NCBI GenBank assembly: GCA_001986395.2
Contig: MQVO02000076.1
Span: forward strand, 1-62,116
DNA from: Irpex lacteus
Taxonomy: Eukaryota; Basidiomycota; Agaricomycetes; Polyporales; Irpicaceae
DNA: 62,116 nt
Direction: 5' to 3'
Below the pieces are notes generated by a model, which saw nothing but the letters and a program-made list of their open reading frames with translations, did no database searches and was not told the origin of the DNA. Of the stretch, positions 46,443 to 58,905 are shown piece by piece; the first letter of the stretch is position 1; each line of letters begins with the position of its first letter. The position numbers were made by a program, and so were the translations under genes.

Positions 46443-46777
46443 TTCAGGCCGTGTGCTTGTTGTTTAAAGTAATTGGCCTTGGGAATGCATTCATACAATA
46501 TACAATTCTCAAATGGATCCCTTTGACCTCCTCTCATCTTCACTTAATATCTGCATGTTCGTGCTTGTGCAAAGCCCCGCTGCTCGTGATTAGTACTTAC
46601 GAACATCCTCACTGTACGCGGCGCGAGATTGATCTAACAAACGCCCAATCACGGGAGATTAGATCGTGGCCAGTGCTAGTGACTCACTGCATACGAATGG
46701 TACTTATATTCCATGCATCTCACGCGTTGACTCAGGTTAACTCCCACCACAACCAAACACCAGCACCTCCTTCAACT
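46443..46777. other. Short intergenic region
   Basis: These 335 bp separate two plus-strand genes. An upstream non-ATG extension of the methyltransferase frame into this interval is unlikely to be translated. No other feature was recognised. Confidence 0.45.
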
Positions 46778-47608
46778 ATGGCAACCAAGCCCGCCGTTTA
46801 CACCCACGGACACGCCCCCGCAGTCCTACGCTCACACACCTGGCGAACAGCCCAAAACTCCGCAGCCTACCTCCTCCCACACCTCACCTCCAACCCCAGC
46901 GCCGCCGTCCTCGACATCGGGTGCGGCCCAGGGACAATCACGGCCGACTTTGCGTTGCTCGTCCCACAGGGACACGTCACCGGGCTCGACGCCTCCTCCG
47001 ACATCATCAAACAAGCAGAAGCATACGCCCATTCGCGGGGAGTCAAGGACAACATCAGCTTCACGGCAGGCGACGCACATGCGCTTCCGTTCCCTGACGA
47101 CTCGTTCGACGTTACGCATGCGCATCAGGTGTTGCAGCACGTTACGGACCCCGTGAAGGTGTTGAGCGAGATGCGGCGGGTGACGAAACCGGGCGGGGTC
47201 GTCGCTGTGCGGGAGACGGACTATGCTGGTATGATATGGTACCCAGAGAGCGCTGGGATGACTGCCTGGGCTGAGACGTACGACGCGGTGGCACGCGCGA
47301 ACGGGGGCGAGCCTAATGCCGGACGGCGGTTGTTGAAGTGGGCGAGAGAGGCAGGGTGCGATGTGGGAGGTGGGAAGGTGAGTTGTACGGCGAGTTGTTG
47401 GTGTTATGCGGGGAAGGAGGAGAGGGAGTGGTGGGGTGGGTTGTGGGCGGAACGGTTGGTGAAGAGTGATTTTGCGAAGACTGCGGTGGGGAGTGGGAAG
47501 GCGAGTGTGGAGGGTTTGCTGGAGTTGAGTGAGGCGTGGAAGGAGTGGGCGAAGGAGGAGGATGCTTGGTTCATGTTGCCTCATGGGGAGATTATTGCAA
47601 TCGTGTAG
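46778..47608 (+). CDS. Class I SAM-dependent methyltransferase (UbiE/methyltransf_11 type)
   Basis: A single exon of 276 residues starts at ATG 46778. The fold motifs are clear: motif I VLDIGCGPGTITADFA, the acidic loop at the end of strand 2 in VTGLDASSDIIKQAE, motif II region ISFTAGDAHALPFPDDSFD, and post-motif VTKPGGVVAVRETD. The C-terminal part (ERLVKSDFAKTAV ... GLLELSEAWKEWA, then EDAWFMLPHGEIIAIV) is common in fungal UbiE-like small-molecule methyltransferases. The substrate cannot be inferred. It is intronless, unlike its neighbours, which sometimes marks genes of secondary-metabolism type or transferred genes, but codon use looks ordinary. Confidence 0.85.
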   Translation: MATKPAVYTHGHAPAVLRSHTWRTAQNSAAYLLPHLTSNPSAAVLDIGCGPGTITADFALLVPQGHVTGLDASSDIIKQAEAYAHSRGVKDNISFTAGDAHALPFPDDSFDVTHAHQVLQHVTDPVKVLSEMRRVTKPGGVVAVRETDYAGMIWYPESAGMTAWAETYDAVARANGGEPNAGRRLLKWAREAGCDVGGGKVSCTASCWCYAGKEEREWWGGLWAERLVKSDFAKTAVGSGKASVEGLLELSEAWKEWAKEEDAWFMLPHGEIIAIV

Positions 47609-47731
47609 AGTCGTACGTTTGCTAAAAGATATGTGCACCTATTGCATGGCCTCTATCCGCTTTCCAATGAGCAAGTGCGTGGTGATTAGGAACGGATATT
47701 ACGATACTATTAGTTTCATTATAGATGCGCA

Positions 47732-48666
47732 TTACACCGTCTTCCCAGTTCTCTCTTGCCATACGCCAACCGCCTTTTCCACTCTTGCTACGACATCCTC
47801 CACCGTACTCGCCTTCCCGAATGCATCGACGAACTTGCCCTCCGGGTCCATAAAATAGAAGAATATCGAGTGGTCCACAAGATAGTCGTCCGTTGCCTTG
47901 GCGTTAGGTGGTGTTGAGAAATACACGCGGTACGCTTTGCATGTAGCTTTCACGGTGTCATAGGCACCCGTAAGACCAACAAGACGGGGGTGGAAGTCAG
48001 AGACATAACGAGCGACTTGAGGGACAGTGTCTCGTGCGGGGTCGACTGAGATAAAGATAGGTTGGACGATGGCGCCGTATTTCTTGTCGAGAGACTCTAC
48101 GGCAGCGCTCATCTTGTCGAGCTCTTCAGGGCAGATGTCGGGGCAGTTTGTGAAGCCAAAGTAGATGAGACTCCATTTGCCGCGGAGGTCTTGCTCGGTG
48201 AACGGTTTGCCTTCGTGGGTTGTTAGGGAGAACGGTCCGCCGACATTAGGTCGGCCGACTTGTTTATCTTCTAGCTCCTTTTCTTCATAATAATGGTAGT
48301 CAGGTGAGGTGTTGAATATGGATGGCAAAGAAGACTCACGGCGCTGCTCTGCGAGCTTCTCTTTCTCGGTTTTGAAGTACCAGAATAGACCTGCACCTGT
48401 GACGAGAAACAGCGCAGCTGCTTGAGGCGTAAACACCTACATCCAGTGTCAGCAAATGAACACAATCGTATTTGATACTTGTGCAGACGTACCCCGACAG
48501 CTGTTCTGTCTCTTCCCGTATTCGTCCATGGGTCCTCAGCCTTGACTACTCGTGAGGTTGTAAATGTTCTTCGTGCAACCACAGTCTTGGGTGTGCATTT
48601 TGTGTGTTGTACGCTCCGACGAGCCAACGAGCTTCGGGCGAGTGAGAAGAGCGAAGGCGGTCGCAT
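47732..48666 (-). CDS. SCO1: SCO1, mitochondrial copper chaperone for cytochrome c oxidase
   Basis: Exons 48666-48493 and 48436-47732 give 292 residues. The N-terminus is an Arg/Ser-rich mitochondrial presequence (LARSSLARRSVQ), then a membrane anchor (AAALFLVTGAGLFWYF). The thioredoxin-like domain has GGPFSLTTHEGKPFTEQDL, the copper-binding CxxxC in FGFTNCPDICPEEL and the metal-binding His in YLVDHSIFFYFMD. An internal stretch at about 48339-48272 begins GTGAGT and ends TAG|AAG. It is open in frame, so it may be either an optional intron or coding (ESSLPSIFNTS...). Its composition is unlike Sco1, so the intron reading is favoured. It shares a 297-bp divergent promoter region with NDUFB7, another respiratory gene. 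Confidence 0.93.
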
Positions 48667-48963
48667 TTCGGTGCAGAGCTGAGTGATATGTTTGGCGCTC
48701 GTGGTCTCTCCGAGGTTGTGACACGCCCGAGGCACACCAAGACTGAAAGCATTCCTTAATCTGGACTTAACAATGTTGCATAAATTCTACTAGAAAGGTA
48801 TCTGAGTATCGTACTCATGGGTTATTTTCCAGTTCACCATGAGTTCAGAAAACCATCAAGGCCGGGTGGAAGTCACGCATCACGCTGTCTGCGTAACGCG
48901 TGACATGGAACGCACCGGTGCATGCGACCTCGGGCTGGTTGTGCTTTCCTACTCACACTCGCC

Positions 48964-49365
48964 ATGGCATCCTCGACGACAGCGTCCCAAACAGAACTCA
49001 AGCAGGCAAAGGTACCCGTGGGCTGGCGGGACCAATGCTCAGCGTACGTTACCATCTTTCAAAAATGAAGACGGTGGAAGGACTGACGAAGGAGTTAGAT
49101 TGCTGCTACCACTCAACGTGTGTCGGAAGGAGAAGATGTATTTGCCTTGGGAGTGTGATCATGAGCGACATGCCTACGAAAAGTGCGTTGTTATTTGCTG
49201 TACTAATACGTTCCGTCTAATTGTGTTTGTAGGTGCCAATACGACGAGTAAGTCATACCACCGGGCTCGGACCACACAATAGTCTCTGACGGCTATACCA
49301 GCTACGTTCGCCGCATGAAGGTACTCTCGAAGCAGCGACTCGCTGCCGCCGAGGAAGAGTCATAG
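48964..49365 (+). CDS. NDUFB7: NDUFB7-type complex I subunit (B18), CHCH protein
   Basis: Four exons (48964-49043, 49099-49182, 49233-49247, 49302-49365) encode only 80 residues, too fragmented to appear as one open frame. The protein has the twin CX9C motif: CSALLLPLNVC and CDHERHAYEKC. The surroundings KMYLPWECDHERHAYEKCQY and DYVRRMKVLSKQR match the B18 accessory subunit of mitochondrial NADH:ubiquinone oxidoreductase. Exon 3 is a 15-nt microexon. CX9C proteins are imported and oxidised by Mia40. Assignment rests on the LPW-C...ERHAYEKC signature and size. Confidence 0.9.
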
Positions 49366-49530
49366 ACGTCTGTGCGACTTTGTCGCCTATTCGGACTTAT
49401 GTATGTAGCGGCTAGAAGACAATTCACGCATTCCCACTTAGAGCACCCACGGGTCACTATCAAACGGCATCCTAGATCATAAGTGCTCACATTCGCCCTT
49501 CTTACACAATTTTCACAATGTTGTAGAAAG

Positions 49531-52500
49531 CTACATCAGGTACACAAGTATCTGCCCCGGACTAACCATCACACCCTCCTTTACTCCTAGCGCATACGCC
49601 TTAACCGTCTTTCCAACATTCTCCTCCCCAGCCTCAACATTAATCTCAGTCTTCATAGCTTCCAGCACAAGCAGTACGTCTTCAGGGCTCTTTATAACGT
49701 ATCCTGGCCGCTGGGTGATCTTCCACACGCTCGCATTGACAGAAGAGGTTACGTGAGAAGCTGAGTCCGTCGGTTCTGCGTTTTCTGTGAAGACGTATCG
49801 ATGAGTCTGGAGATGCATATGAGGTGAGTGGAACGACTGACCAGTATCTGACGGATTCGCAGCGGCTTTGGCCAGCTCGGACTCACGCTCCTCGCGCTTC
49901 CGTTGTTCCCACAAGCTCAACAGCTCGTGTTCTCTAGCTCACAATTATGGGCACAAAACGTCAACACAATCAAAGACAAGACAAGACGCACCGTGCTTCT
50001 TGAGAGGCTACGCCTTCCGCTTGCCGTTGCCGAAACTCGTCGAGCTCAGGCTGTATAGACGCAACGAAGGCGTCGTAGTCGGCCATTGAGAAGGTGACCG
50101 ACTCGATTTCGAATTTGTACTGTCCTGCGTCGAACTGCGTTTCGATCTACACAGAGTCAACCGTTAGAAATTCCTCAAACATGCTGTCAGGCCTCTGTCA
50201 TGGATCACTTACCTCTGCATATTCCGCTTCCGTGATCACCTTGAACGAAACCTATCCACAGAAATTTCAGACGTCAAAGGGACACTCATCCATCGAGTAT
50301 GTCTTGTACTTACCTGATCAAAAGGTTCCAACAACCAAGGTGTGTCAGGAGAGAAATCCTCTCCTCTTCCCCAGGTCTGCCATGGAGGAAACGTCCTCCC
50401 GAACAGCTGATAACCCCCGGGCGACTCGATGGGATATATCGCAGCTACGAGACCCGCTATTCCAACTGCACCCTGTGGTTACTTTAGTTCATATGGGGTA
50501 ATGTATATTTGTGTGTTGTCGTGACTTACCCGGGGTGTGTATGTTCGAGATGGGTTCATCTTTTGGCCGACGAGACGACATCTTGGGTCGATCTATTTGC
50601 TAGCCGGTGAGTACTCCACAATGGTCCTATACGTGTGGACTTACTGGTACCAAGAACGGACAACCAAGGTAGAACCCAACACCAAAGACCAGCTGTCGTC
50701 GATCATACACATCAGCTCAAAAAGCCCCAGATCATCCCATAAAGCTTACCCAATCGGACTGCGTAAGCACCCGGAGTGCTTCCTTGATACCACCCACCAA
50801 TCCATTATTCCTCGCCAAATACTCAACATTACTAGGCAAATACACCGCCTCGTCTCTCGTAGTCCTCATATACCGCTCAAGAGCCTCACGAGTCCACGGG
50901 TCGTCAAGTACGATGGGGAAGGTGATTTTGCGGCCTGAGAAGGTGACGGAGTGCATGGAGGCGGGGAGGGAGTTCTCTGCGGCGATGAGGGTTGAGAGGA
51001 GGGAGGATTGGGATATTATGGTGGGGTCGAAACGGACCTGATGGTGCGTGTTAGTGGTCGAAGGGAACGTTTGGGAGTGTGAGGAGGAAGGAGGAATTAG
51101 GCTGACCATGGTTGAGCGGATGCAGGGACTTAGAGCCCAGATGCCGGGGATGTTGAAATTGCGGAGTGCGTCTTCGAAGGCGTGCACTCGAGCTCGGATG
51201 TGTAGGTCGAGTAACGGTTCGCCGTATTCGACGAGGATGGCAGCGTCTCCGGCCTATAGGTAGAGTTGGATTCTGTCAAGTCGGTAACGGCAGCAAACCC
51301 GCTCTTACTTGTCTAAACACGACACGGGGCTTTCCAGGACTTTGTAGAACCTCCAGCTTCGGATCTTGGGGCACTGCAAGTTCTTGTACGGTGTATGGTG
51401 GTGCTACTGTGAGTTCACTGACAGATCGTTCATCTGCTGAGCCAGCGACGAATGCCCTAACAGCCTCAAGATGACTCGAGATGTCCGATGCAAGCTGCCG
51501 CGCTGCATCGAAAGAGATACACTTGAACTGGATTTTATCTCCTGGACGCAGCTGCCCCAGTTTCCACCTAACAACTCCAATCTAAGCGCAAGATCACCTA
51601 TGGGCGAAAAGACCACTCACATATCCGCGCTCGCAACAGTGCATACGCATACATAGCCACCCATATCCGGTCCCTCAGGCCCCAAAATAACCGGAGTATC
51701 CCCATTAACGTTCACACTACCCAGCGCATACCCATTATCATGGATATTAGACGGATGGCTCCCGCCCTCGCCTCCATTCTCCCTGGCCCACTCGATTTTG
51801 GGACCTTCCAGACGGATGCCCATTCGGTTGCTAGAGGCGCTGACTTGCCAGGAGGTTGAGAAGAAGGCGGTTATGCCGGAGGGAGTTATGAAGGTTTCGT
51901 CACTGTGTGGGCCGGAGAGGCAGTAGATTGTCCAGTGACTGGTAGGGTAGGAGGGGATGAGGTTGAGTGGGAGCGTGAGTGCGTTGTCTGTTGAGGTAGG
52001 GGAACAGTTGCCGAGGGTGAGTTGACCGCCGGCAGTCAACGAACGTCCCTGAAAAGTAAGTACTATGAATTCTCGGAGACTCGAATGTCAATGGCCAACG
52101 TACTTGATACCCTCCCAGCCCCATTGAAGTAGACTTAGAGCCGAGGTACTTTGCAACCTCTGGGAACCCACCTCTCACTGCCACGTACGTCCTGAACCCG
52201 GTATCCACTCCATCGTTCCGCTTACCGATGACAAGTTTGCTCTTTCCAGGTACGACGACTCTCGACCACATAGGGCCTCTTGGCCATTCATAGACACTTT
52301 CGCGCCTGCACCAGTGACACAGATCACCGCGTCGACATGGAAGAACATGCGACATCCAACCGCTGGAACAGTGATTTCGAGACCTTCTGTTCCTTCTGGA
52401 TTGCCTACTACGACATTGGCTATGCGTAGGGAGAGGGAGTCCATTGGGCCGCTGCGCGGTATGCCCATAGCTAGCTGTCTGCCAGGGTAATCCTGGATAG

Positions 52501-54308
52501 TGGTCTCGATCCCACCACTGAGAATATCCAACGCTCTGCAGACCACGTGTCAAACCGCGTCGCCCCTAGCTCACGCAAACAACAACGCACCTAGGCGTGA
52601 ACTCAAAGTTGCTCAAGAACGCCGTCGTTGCCCTCCCTGCACGGAAAACCTCATCCGCACACACTGCTCGCAAATACGCCATGTTGTTCGGTGGGCCCCA
52701 GATCTTGCACTGCTGCAGGGCGTCCCTCGTCCTAGCCAACGCCTCCCCTCTCGTATTTCCCACAGACACGATCTTCGCCACGAGTGGGTCATAGAAAGGT
52801 GTGACGGTCGTCCCTGTTTGAACCCAAGTATCGACTCTGAGCCACCTCGGCATAGGCGACGGAAATTGAACGTGTTGGAGTACTCCAGGTGTAGGCTTGA
52901 AGTTTGCTGTTGGATTTTCGCAGTAAACTCGTGTTTGAATCGCCCATGCGTCTGTGACCGGACGTACAAAGTGCTGTTGTAACCAGTCGAGCTTGTCGGA
53001 GAGGAGAGAATGTGATGATGTGGATTGGTTGGCTGTTGCCTCCTGAAGCATCAGTTCAACGATGTCAAGCCCTGGGCAGATAGCTTCTGTCACTGTATGT
53101 TCAACCTACCAAGTGTGAGGTTGGCATTCGAGCATGAATACAATACAAGCCACTTACTTGTATACGAGTATTCATCTCAAGGAAGAAGAACTCTCTCGTG
53201 GTATCGTCCACAATGAACTCAACAGTGCCTATCAACTCAGAGAGACGTGAGCACTGAATACTCATAGATGCTCTGTATCACTACCAGCTGAGTTGTAATT
53301 GATAGATGCGCACAAGTCTACCGCTGCTTGACACAACTTGTCCCGGATACCTTCAATTATTCCACGGTTAGCTGTACACTCTGAACTATCGAAGAAACGT
53401 TCCTATACCTGGATACGTTGCCATGAACGGACTAGGAGCCTCTTCTATGACCTTCTGATGCCGCCTCTGTATGCTACACTCTCGTTCTCCCATATGTATC
53501 ACTCGTCCTTTGCCGTCGCCAAATACCTAAAGAAAATCAATAAGTTTTGTTCACTAGACACGTAGTGGAGTGTTACCTGAACTTCGACATGTCTAGCAGA
53601 GACAATGTACCGCTCTACAAAGATACCACCATTATGGAACAACGACTACGTGAAGACTGTCAGATTAACCATGCCACGAGCACTTTGATGTCACATTACC
53701 ACTGCTCGATCTCTGGTAGAGTCAAACTTGGATCTAATTTCCTGCTCGCTCGTACATACCGCCATACCCATACCGCCCCCACCCGCCGAAGCCTTCAACA
53801 GCACAGGATAGCCAATAGCATTCGCAACCTTGACCGCCTGATCTGCGTCTTGCACCAAGGTATCCCCAGATCCTGGAACGACTGGAACACCCGCTTCTTC
53901 GGCGATCCCCCGAGCTTCATGCTTAAGCCCCATACTCAGTACGATATCCGGTCTCGGGCCTACCCAGCCTATCCCTTTCTCTTGCAACGCCAGGGCAAAG
54001 TCAGCGTTCTCCGAGAGGAAACCATACCCAGGATGCACAAGGGTAACACCACACCTCACACAGATACCGACAATCTCCTCGATGTCCACGTACCCGCGCG
54101 CATTGGATGCGGGATCTGTATCATTTGGGCGTAAAGGGGCGGCTTCGTCTGCTAAGGTGACGTGGGGAGAGGTCGCGTCACAGTGCGTGTATATCGCTAG
54201 TGTGGGTATTTGCAGTCTTCGAGCTGTACGTAGGATACGGACGGCTATCTCCCCGCGATTTGCTACCAGGAGTTTCTGCGAGCGATTGGGTTGTGTCTGG
54301 GCAGACAT
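49531..54308 (-). CDS. lamA: Biotin-dependent urea-carboxylase-like protein (LamA type)
   Basis: A large multi-exon gene starts at ATG 54308 and ends at 49531. Domains in order are: biotin carboxylase ([94 protein letters not shown]); an AHS2/KipA domain ([38 protein letters not shown]); an AHS1/KipI domain ([59 protein letters not shown]); and a C-terminal biotinyl domain with the attachment motif EAMKTE. There is no amidase/allophanate hydrolase part as in yeast Dur1,2. With lamB divergently placed next to it, it resembles the Aspergillus lam locus for 2-pyrrolidinone use and, in its AHS parts, bacterial 5-oxoprolinase PxpB/PxpC. Carboxylation or ATP-driven opening of a lactam is inferred. 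Confidence 0.85.
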
Positions 54309-54721
54309 GGTGGCGGGACGAAAGGACGTCTGCAGAATCGGCGGTCAGAGGAGAATCGGATTCTCTCGTCCCGCGAATGCTGCAGGCGTCCATAGAGCCC
54401 ATAATCCACTGATTTAGTGCGTGGAAAGCTTATACTGAGCACCCGGAGAAGACGACTTGGTGTCCACTATCTACAGCTAATCGGGAAGCGCAGAGATACG
54501 TACCGGTCATGAGAGAAGGGGGGTCATGAGGTGTGCTCTGAGGTGCTCCAACAGCGGGTATTCGCACCTACCGGGAAGATCACATTACTCACACACAGAT
54601 GATGTAACCCACTAATACCTGAGAAGAGGGTCGAGTGTGAGATTGTTCTCTTGGCTATCTACGAGCAGATACGCACTCACGCTACCTCCGCTGCAGACCT
54701 TGATCGTTTCCTAATTTCAGC
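54309..54721. promoter_or_regulatory. Divergent lamA/lamB intergenic region
   Basis: These 413 bp separate the two start codons and must hold both promoters. No TATA box or regulator site was identified with confidence. Co-regulation of the pair is inferred from the arrangement only. Confidence 0.5.
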
Positions 54722-56085
54722 ATGTCTTCAAAGCTCAAATTTACCGTAAACTGTGACATGGGAGAGGTGAGTACACATATTCCAGCATACTAGTAACACC
54801 AGGGCGATGATCGCGGTTAGAGTCAAGCAACGTTGAGCGCCTGCGCTTGCAACTTGAACTCGACCACGATCGCGTTCTTCCAGTGCACGTAAATACTGAC
54901 TTACAATGGCAGGGATATTCTCTATACAAGATGGTGCGCAGAATAACTTGAACATCCACGGCTGGAATTTCATCAGCCCAAACGTCATTAGGGTGAAGAC
55001 GAACAGCTCATGAAAACGATCCACCTCGCGAACGTCGCATGTGGCTTCCACGCAAGGTGAGTTACCTGACAGTCAAAATCAGACTATTGGAATTTGAACA
55101 TCTCTCTGTCATACTCAGTGACTTTGTGATCATGGACAAGACCGTGCAGCTGGCGAAGCAGAACGGCGTTCGCGTCGGTGCGCATCCTTCTTTGCCGGAT
55201 CGCCAGGGATTCGGTCGCAGAGAAATGAAGATGGAACCTGTAAGCTTCCTGAACGATTAATGGAATTATCTTGCTGATACCCGATTTTATTACAGGACGA
55301 GCTGAATAAATGCTTCACCTACCAAGTCGGGGCGTTGCAAGGTTTTCTTACCAAATACAACGTACCTCTGAACCACGTAAGCCATCCATTTATATGTATC
55401 TTCTGAACAGAATACTTGATTTTGCAACGGGTTTGGTAGGTCAAGCCTCATGGTGCCGTGTATGGAATGATGACACGCGACATTGGTCTTGCGAGAGCCG
55501 CTGCTGAGGTCGCAAAATCCTTCGGTGTCGCTCTCATGGGCCTCGCAGGCACGTATCATCAGCAAGCAGCGACGGAACTGGGCGTGCCCTTTATAGCAGG
55601 TATCCGATGTGTAAAATTGACTGCGTGTTGATGGTAAACTGACGTTCGTACGCGTAGAGTGGTTCGCCGACCTCGACTACAGCCCGGAAGGCAATCTTCT
55701 TATCACAAGGTCTGCCGTGCCAAGCCTCTGTGATCATCTAATCTTTCTCACAGGACAGCTATCAGAGAACATGTGCCCGTACCTATCTCTACGGTGAAAG
55801 AACGCGTAAGCACAATGTCACTTTGAGGACCTCGCAAATGGCTCACATACGAGACTTTAGGTTGAAAGGCTTATGAATAAGCGGGAAATTACTACGATCG
55901 CAGGCACACTATCATTACCAGACGACGTGACTGAGGTATCTATCTGTTGCCACTCGGACACTCCTGTGAGTCGTCTCCAACGTGTTATGTTTATGGAGCT
56001 CACCAACTCTATCGATTTGCAGGGAGCCGTCGAAATTGCAACAGCAGTCAAGGGTTTAGTTGACGCGTTCAATAGCACTACTTAA
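54722..56085 (+). CDS. lamB: LamB/YcsF family protein (PxpA-like)
   Basis: A multi-exon gene starts at ATG 54722. Exon 1 (45 nt) encodes a start leading to FTVNCDMGE. Exon 2 is a 21-nt microexon (54913-54933, GYSLYKM). Exon 3 begins at 54992 ([20 protein letters not shown]). Further exons give [66 protein letters not shown] and a C-terminal SICCHSDTP ending at 56085. The DMGE, ACGFHA-D, GAHPS and KPHGAVY motifs define LamB/YcsF, the PxpA subunit of prokaryotic 5-oxoprolinase and the Aspergillus lactam-utilisation protein. It probably works with the divergent lamA product. Confidence 0.9.
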
Positions 56086-56475
56086 TCGGCGCATGCTTAT
56101 AGCATACATTACCAGTCGGTGTGAAACTGATTCTCGATCATGATACTTACTCAATACTCGAGTTTGTACTACTGTAGCCAAGGAGTTCAGAAATATCCAA
56201 TGCACCATTGCTCAGATTCATGCTGGATCGTGTTATAGTTATTATACATCTATAACAAAGTCTCTAATAAAATATTGATGGTATGAGTTATTCAACTTTG
56301 AATGGGTAAGTATACGAGTATGCCCGGGCCATCTCAACCGCGACGGTACTGGTAAAGGACACGTTGGCGTCTATTTTAATCAATACAGCACTTGACACCT
56401 ACCTCGACGACCACCACTCCCTTCCTTTCTCTTACACACAACATTGACCAGGCAGTACATTGACGACAGAGCACA
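56086..56475. other. lamB-PDI intergenic region
   Basis: These 390 bp are AT-rich directly after lamB and contain the promoter of the next gene. Nothing specific was recognised. Confidence 0.45.
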
Positions 56476-58650
56476 ATGTTGCTTGACAGAATAGTCACGC
56501 GACTGCCATTCGCACTCCTTCTCTGCTCTTTGACTTTCGCAACCGCCGCGCCTGCAAGTCCTGAGTCTTCAGTGGAGCTCACGGTCCTTACACCAGCCAA
56601 CTTTAAGGAGACCATCGCAAAGGGCGTGTGGTATGTGAATATGTATGCTGGGAAGGATTTAAGCTAAGAGAGATTCTAGGTTCATAGAACATTTCTCTCC
56701 GTATTGCGGTCACTGTCGCAAGTTCGCACCAACCTGGGAACAGCTAGTCGAGGAGAACCAGAAGCAGGATGACCCGGGTATCCACCTGGCGCAAGTGAAT
56801 TGCGCTGTAGACGGAGGTGCGTTCTTGTACTATACGCGTCAGACTTGGTCTCTAACTGTTCATAGACCTCTGCAAAGAGAATGGAGTCGACGGTTACCCC
56901 CAAATGAACCTCTACAAAGACGGCGAGTTCGTCGAAAAATGGAGACAAGCTCGAGACATCGAAAAGCTACGCGAATACCTTTCTAAGCATGCTGAACCAA
57001 CGAAGAAGGCTGTAGCTGTAGAGACTGCGTCCCTCACCGACGACGATGTACTGCTGGAAGCAATGCAGCCCGAGCCTGGGAAGGAACACAACCCAACTGG
57101 GACACTGCTAGTTCTTGACGAAAGCAATTTTGAAAAGACGATACAGGAGGGCCACGTATTCATCAAGTTCTACGCTCCATGGTACGTCGCACAATTGTCT
57201 CGAACGCATGTCCATACTGACGTCACGAAGGTGTGGACATTGCAAGAAGCTTGCTCCCATATGGAGACAGCTCGCTGCTGAGATGCGTGGCAAGCTCAAC
57301 ATCGCTGAAGTCGACTGCGAGAACAACGCGGCGATCTGTCGTTCGCAAGGTATCACGGGGTACCCCATGCTGTTCTATTATGGCCAAAGGGGACATGGCA
57401 AGACGGAGTACACTGGCAGCCGCAAGTTGGACAATATGAAGTCGTTCGCTGAGAAGATATCAGGACCGTGCGTAGTTACTCTTCTCACGTGTGAGTGTGA
57501 GACTGATCGATCTTGTTCTATTAGTGCTGTGCAGTCCATCACATACGAAGCATTCGACACTGAAGTCGCTAAACACCCCGCTCTTTTCCTTCTTTTGCGT
57601 CCCGAGAATGACGCCGAGTCTCTGGTGAGCTCATACCCCATATGCGATACAACATCTTCTGATATTTTGCTCCAGAGACGAGTACTGAAAGCATCTCGCG
57701 CGTTGTTTGGTACACCTCCTGTATACGCAGCGACATCACCAGCGTTCTACGAACGATTCAACCTCAAACCCGGCTCCTCAGCCGTCCTCTCCCTCAAAGA
57801 CTTCGACCGCACTTCTCCAGCAGGTATATATCACCTCGAGGCATCCGGCACAGTCGAAGACTTAAGTAACTGGGTACGTTGCCATCTTCTGGTCTTGTAT
57901 CTCTCTTACCAACCGTCCCCTTCAGCTCGTCAGAAACCGCCTACCAATGAGCCTCGAACTCGACTCCGACACCTTCCAAGACATCATGTTCGCCTCACAC
58001 AAACCCCTCGTCGTCATCACCGCCGCACCCGAAACGAAACTCAGTGGCGCCTCCGACAGAGTACGCACAGTCGCAGCGCAGTGGAAGGGCCGCCAAGGGT
58101 CGGACGACGTCGTGTTTACGTGGATGAACTCGGACAAGTGGGCGAAATGGCTCAAGAGCATGTATGGCATCACAGCGGACGACCAGGCGCATGTCGTGAT
58201 CACCAACCACTCGGTGCGTTTCTCCCGGTTGTATAATGCGATTGAATGTGTTTGCTGATGTTGAGGGGCGCTGTAGCGTCTGATATACCATGATATTGAC
58301 CAGAGTGGTGAGAAGATCAAGCTGTCGCCTGTCAGTATCAGCTCTGCCCTCACGGGCGCGCTCGCTGGTACGATCCCGTACCACCACTCTGAGAACTTTG
58401 TCGAGCGGATGGCTCGGGTAAGTGCTCTATAACCCTCTACTTGTGGACAGAAAACAGTCGCTGATACATTTGACTCTAGTACATAAACGACCGACTCGTC
58501 TGGGTCGAGCACGTCGTCTCCTACCACCCATGGGCTACCAGCATCTTCGTCATCGGCGGTCTAGTCGCGCTCTTCATCTTCCTGCGACGCGTCCTATCAC
58601 AGGAGGCGGAGTACGCCGACGAGTTGGCGAGGAAAGTACGGCGCGACTGA
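56476..58650 (+). CDS. Membrane-anchored protein disulfide isomerase (TMX-like)
   Basis: A multi-exon gene starts at ATG 56476 with a signal peptide (LPFALLLCSLTFATAAPA). The first thioredoxin domain has the active site FSPYCGHCRKFAPTW, encoded from about 56690. The second has FYAPWCGHCKKLAPIWRQL, rebuilt by splicing at 57181/57232. Later redox-inactive thioredoxin-like parts follow (AVQSITYEAFDTEVAKHPAL, VYAATSPAFYERFNLKPG). Near the C-terminus a membrane segment, TSIFVIGGLVALFIFL, is followed by a short charged tail RRVLSQEAEYADEL ending at 58650. Two CGHC sites plus a C-terminal anchor match ER membrane PDIs of the TMX3/Eps1 kind, which oxidise or isomerise disulfides in secretory proteins. 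There is no KDEL signal, consistent with membrane anchoring. Confidence 0.88.
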
Positions 58651-58905
58651 GTATTGGGACAGGACGGACAATTGACAGTGAGTAGTTCGAATGATACTTG
58701 GTATGTAGGTATATCATGGACTGGGTTATGGATTGTGCGAACTATATCTAGCGTTACTTAGGTCAGGCGCGTTGTATATAATTGTTCACTTTGGTACTGG
58801 TTGGCCCATAAGCTTGAGTACTGGCGCCAGGTAAGGGCTTTGTGGCGTGGGAGTTAAGGGAAGTTATGTCTGGTCATTCGTAGAAAGCCGCCGGTCACAA
58901 ACTAC

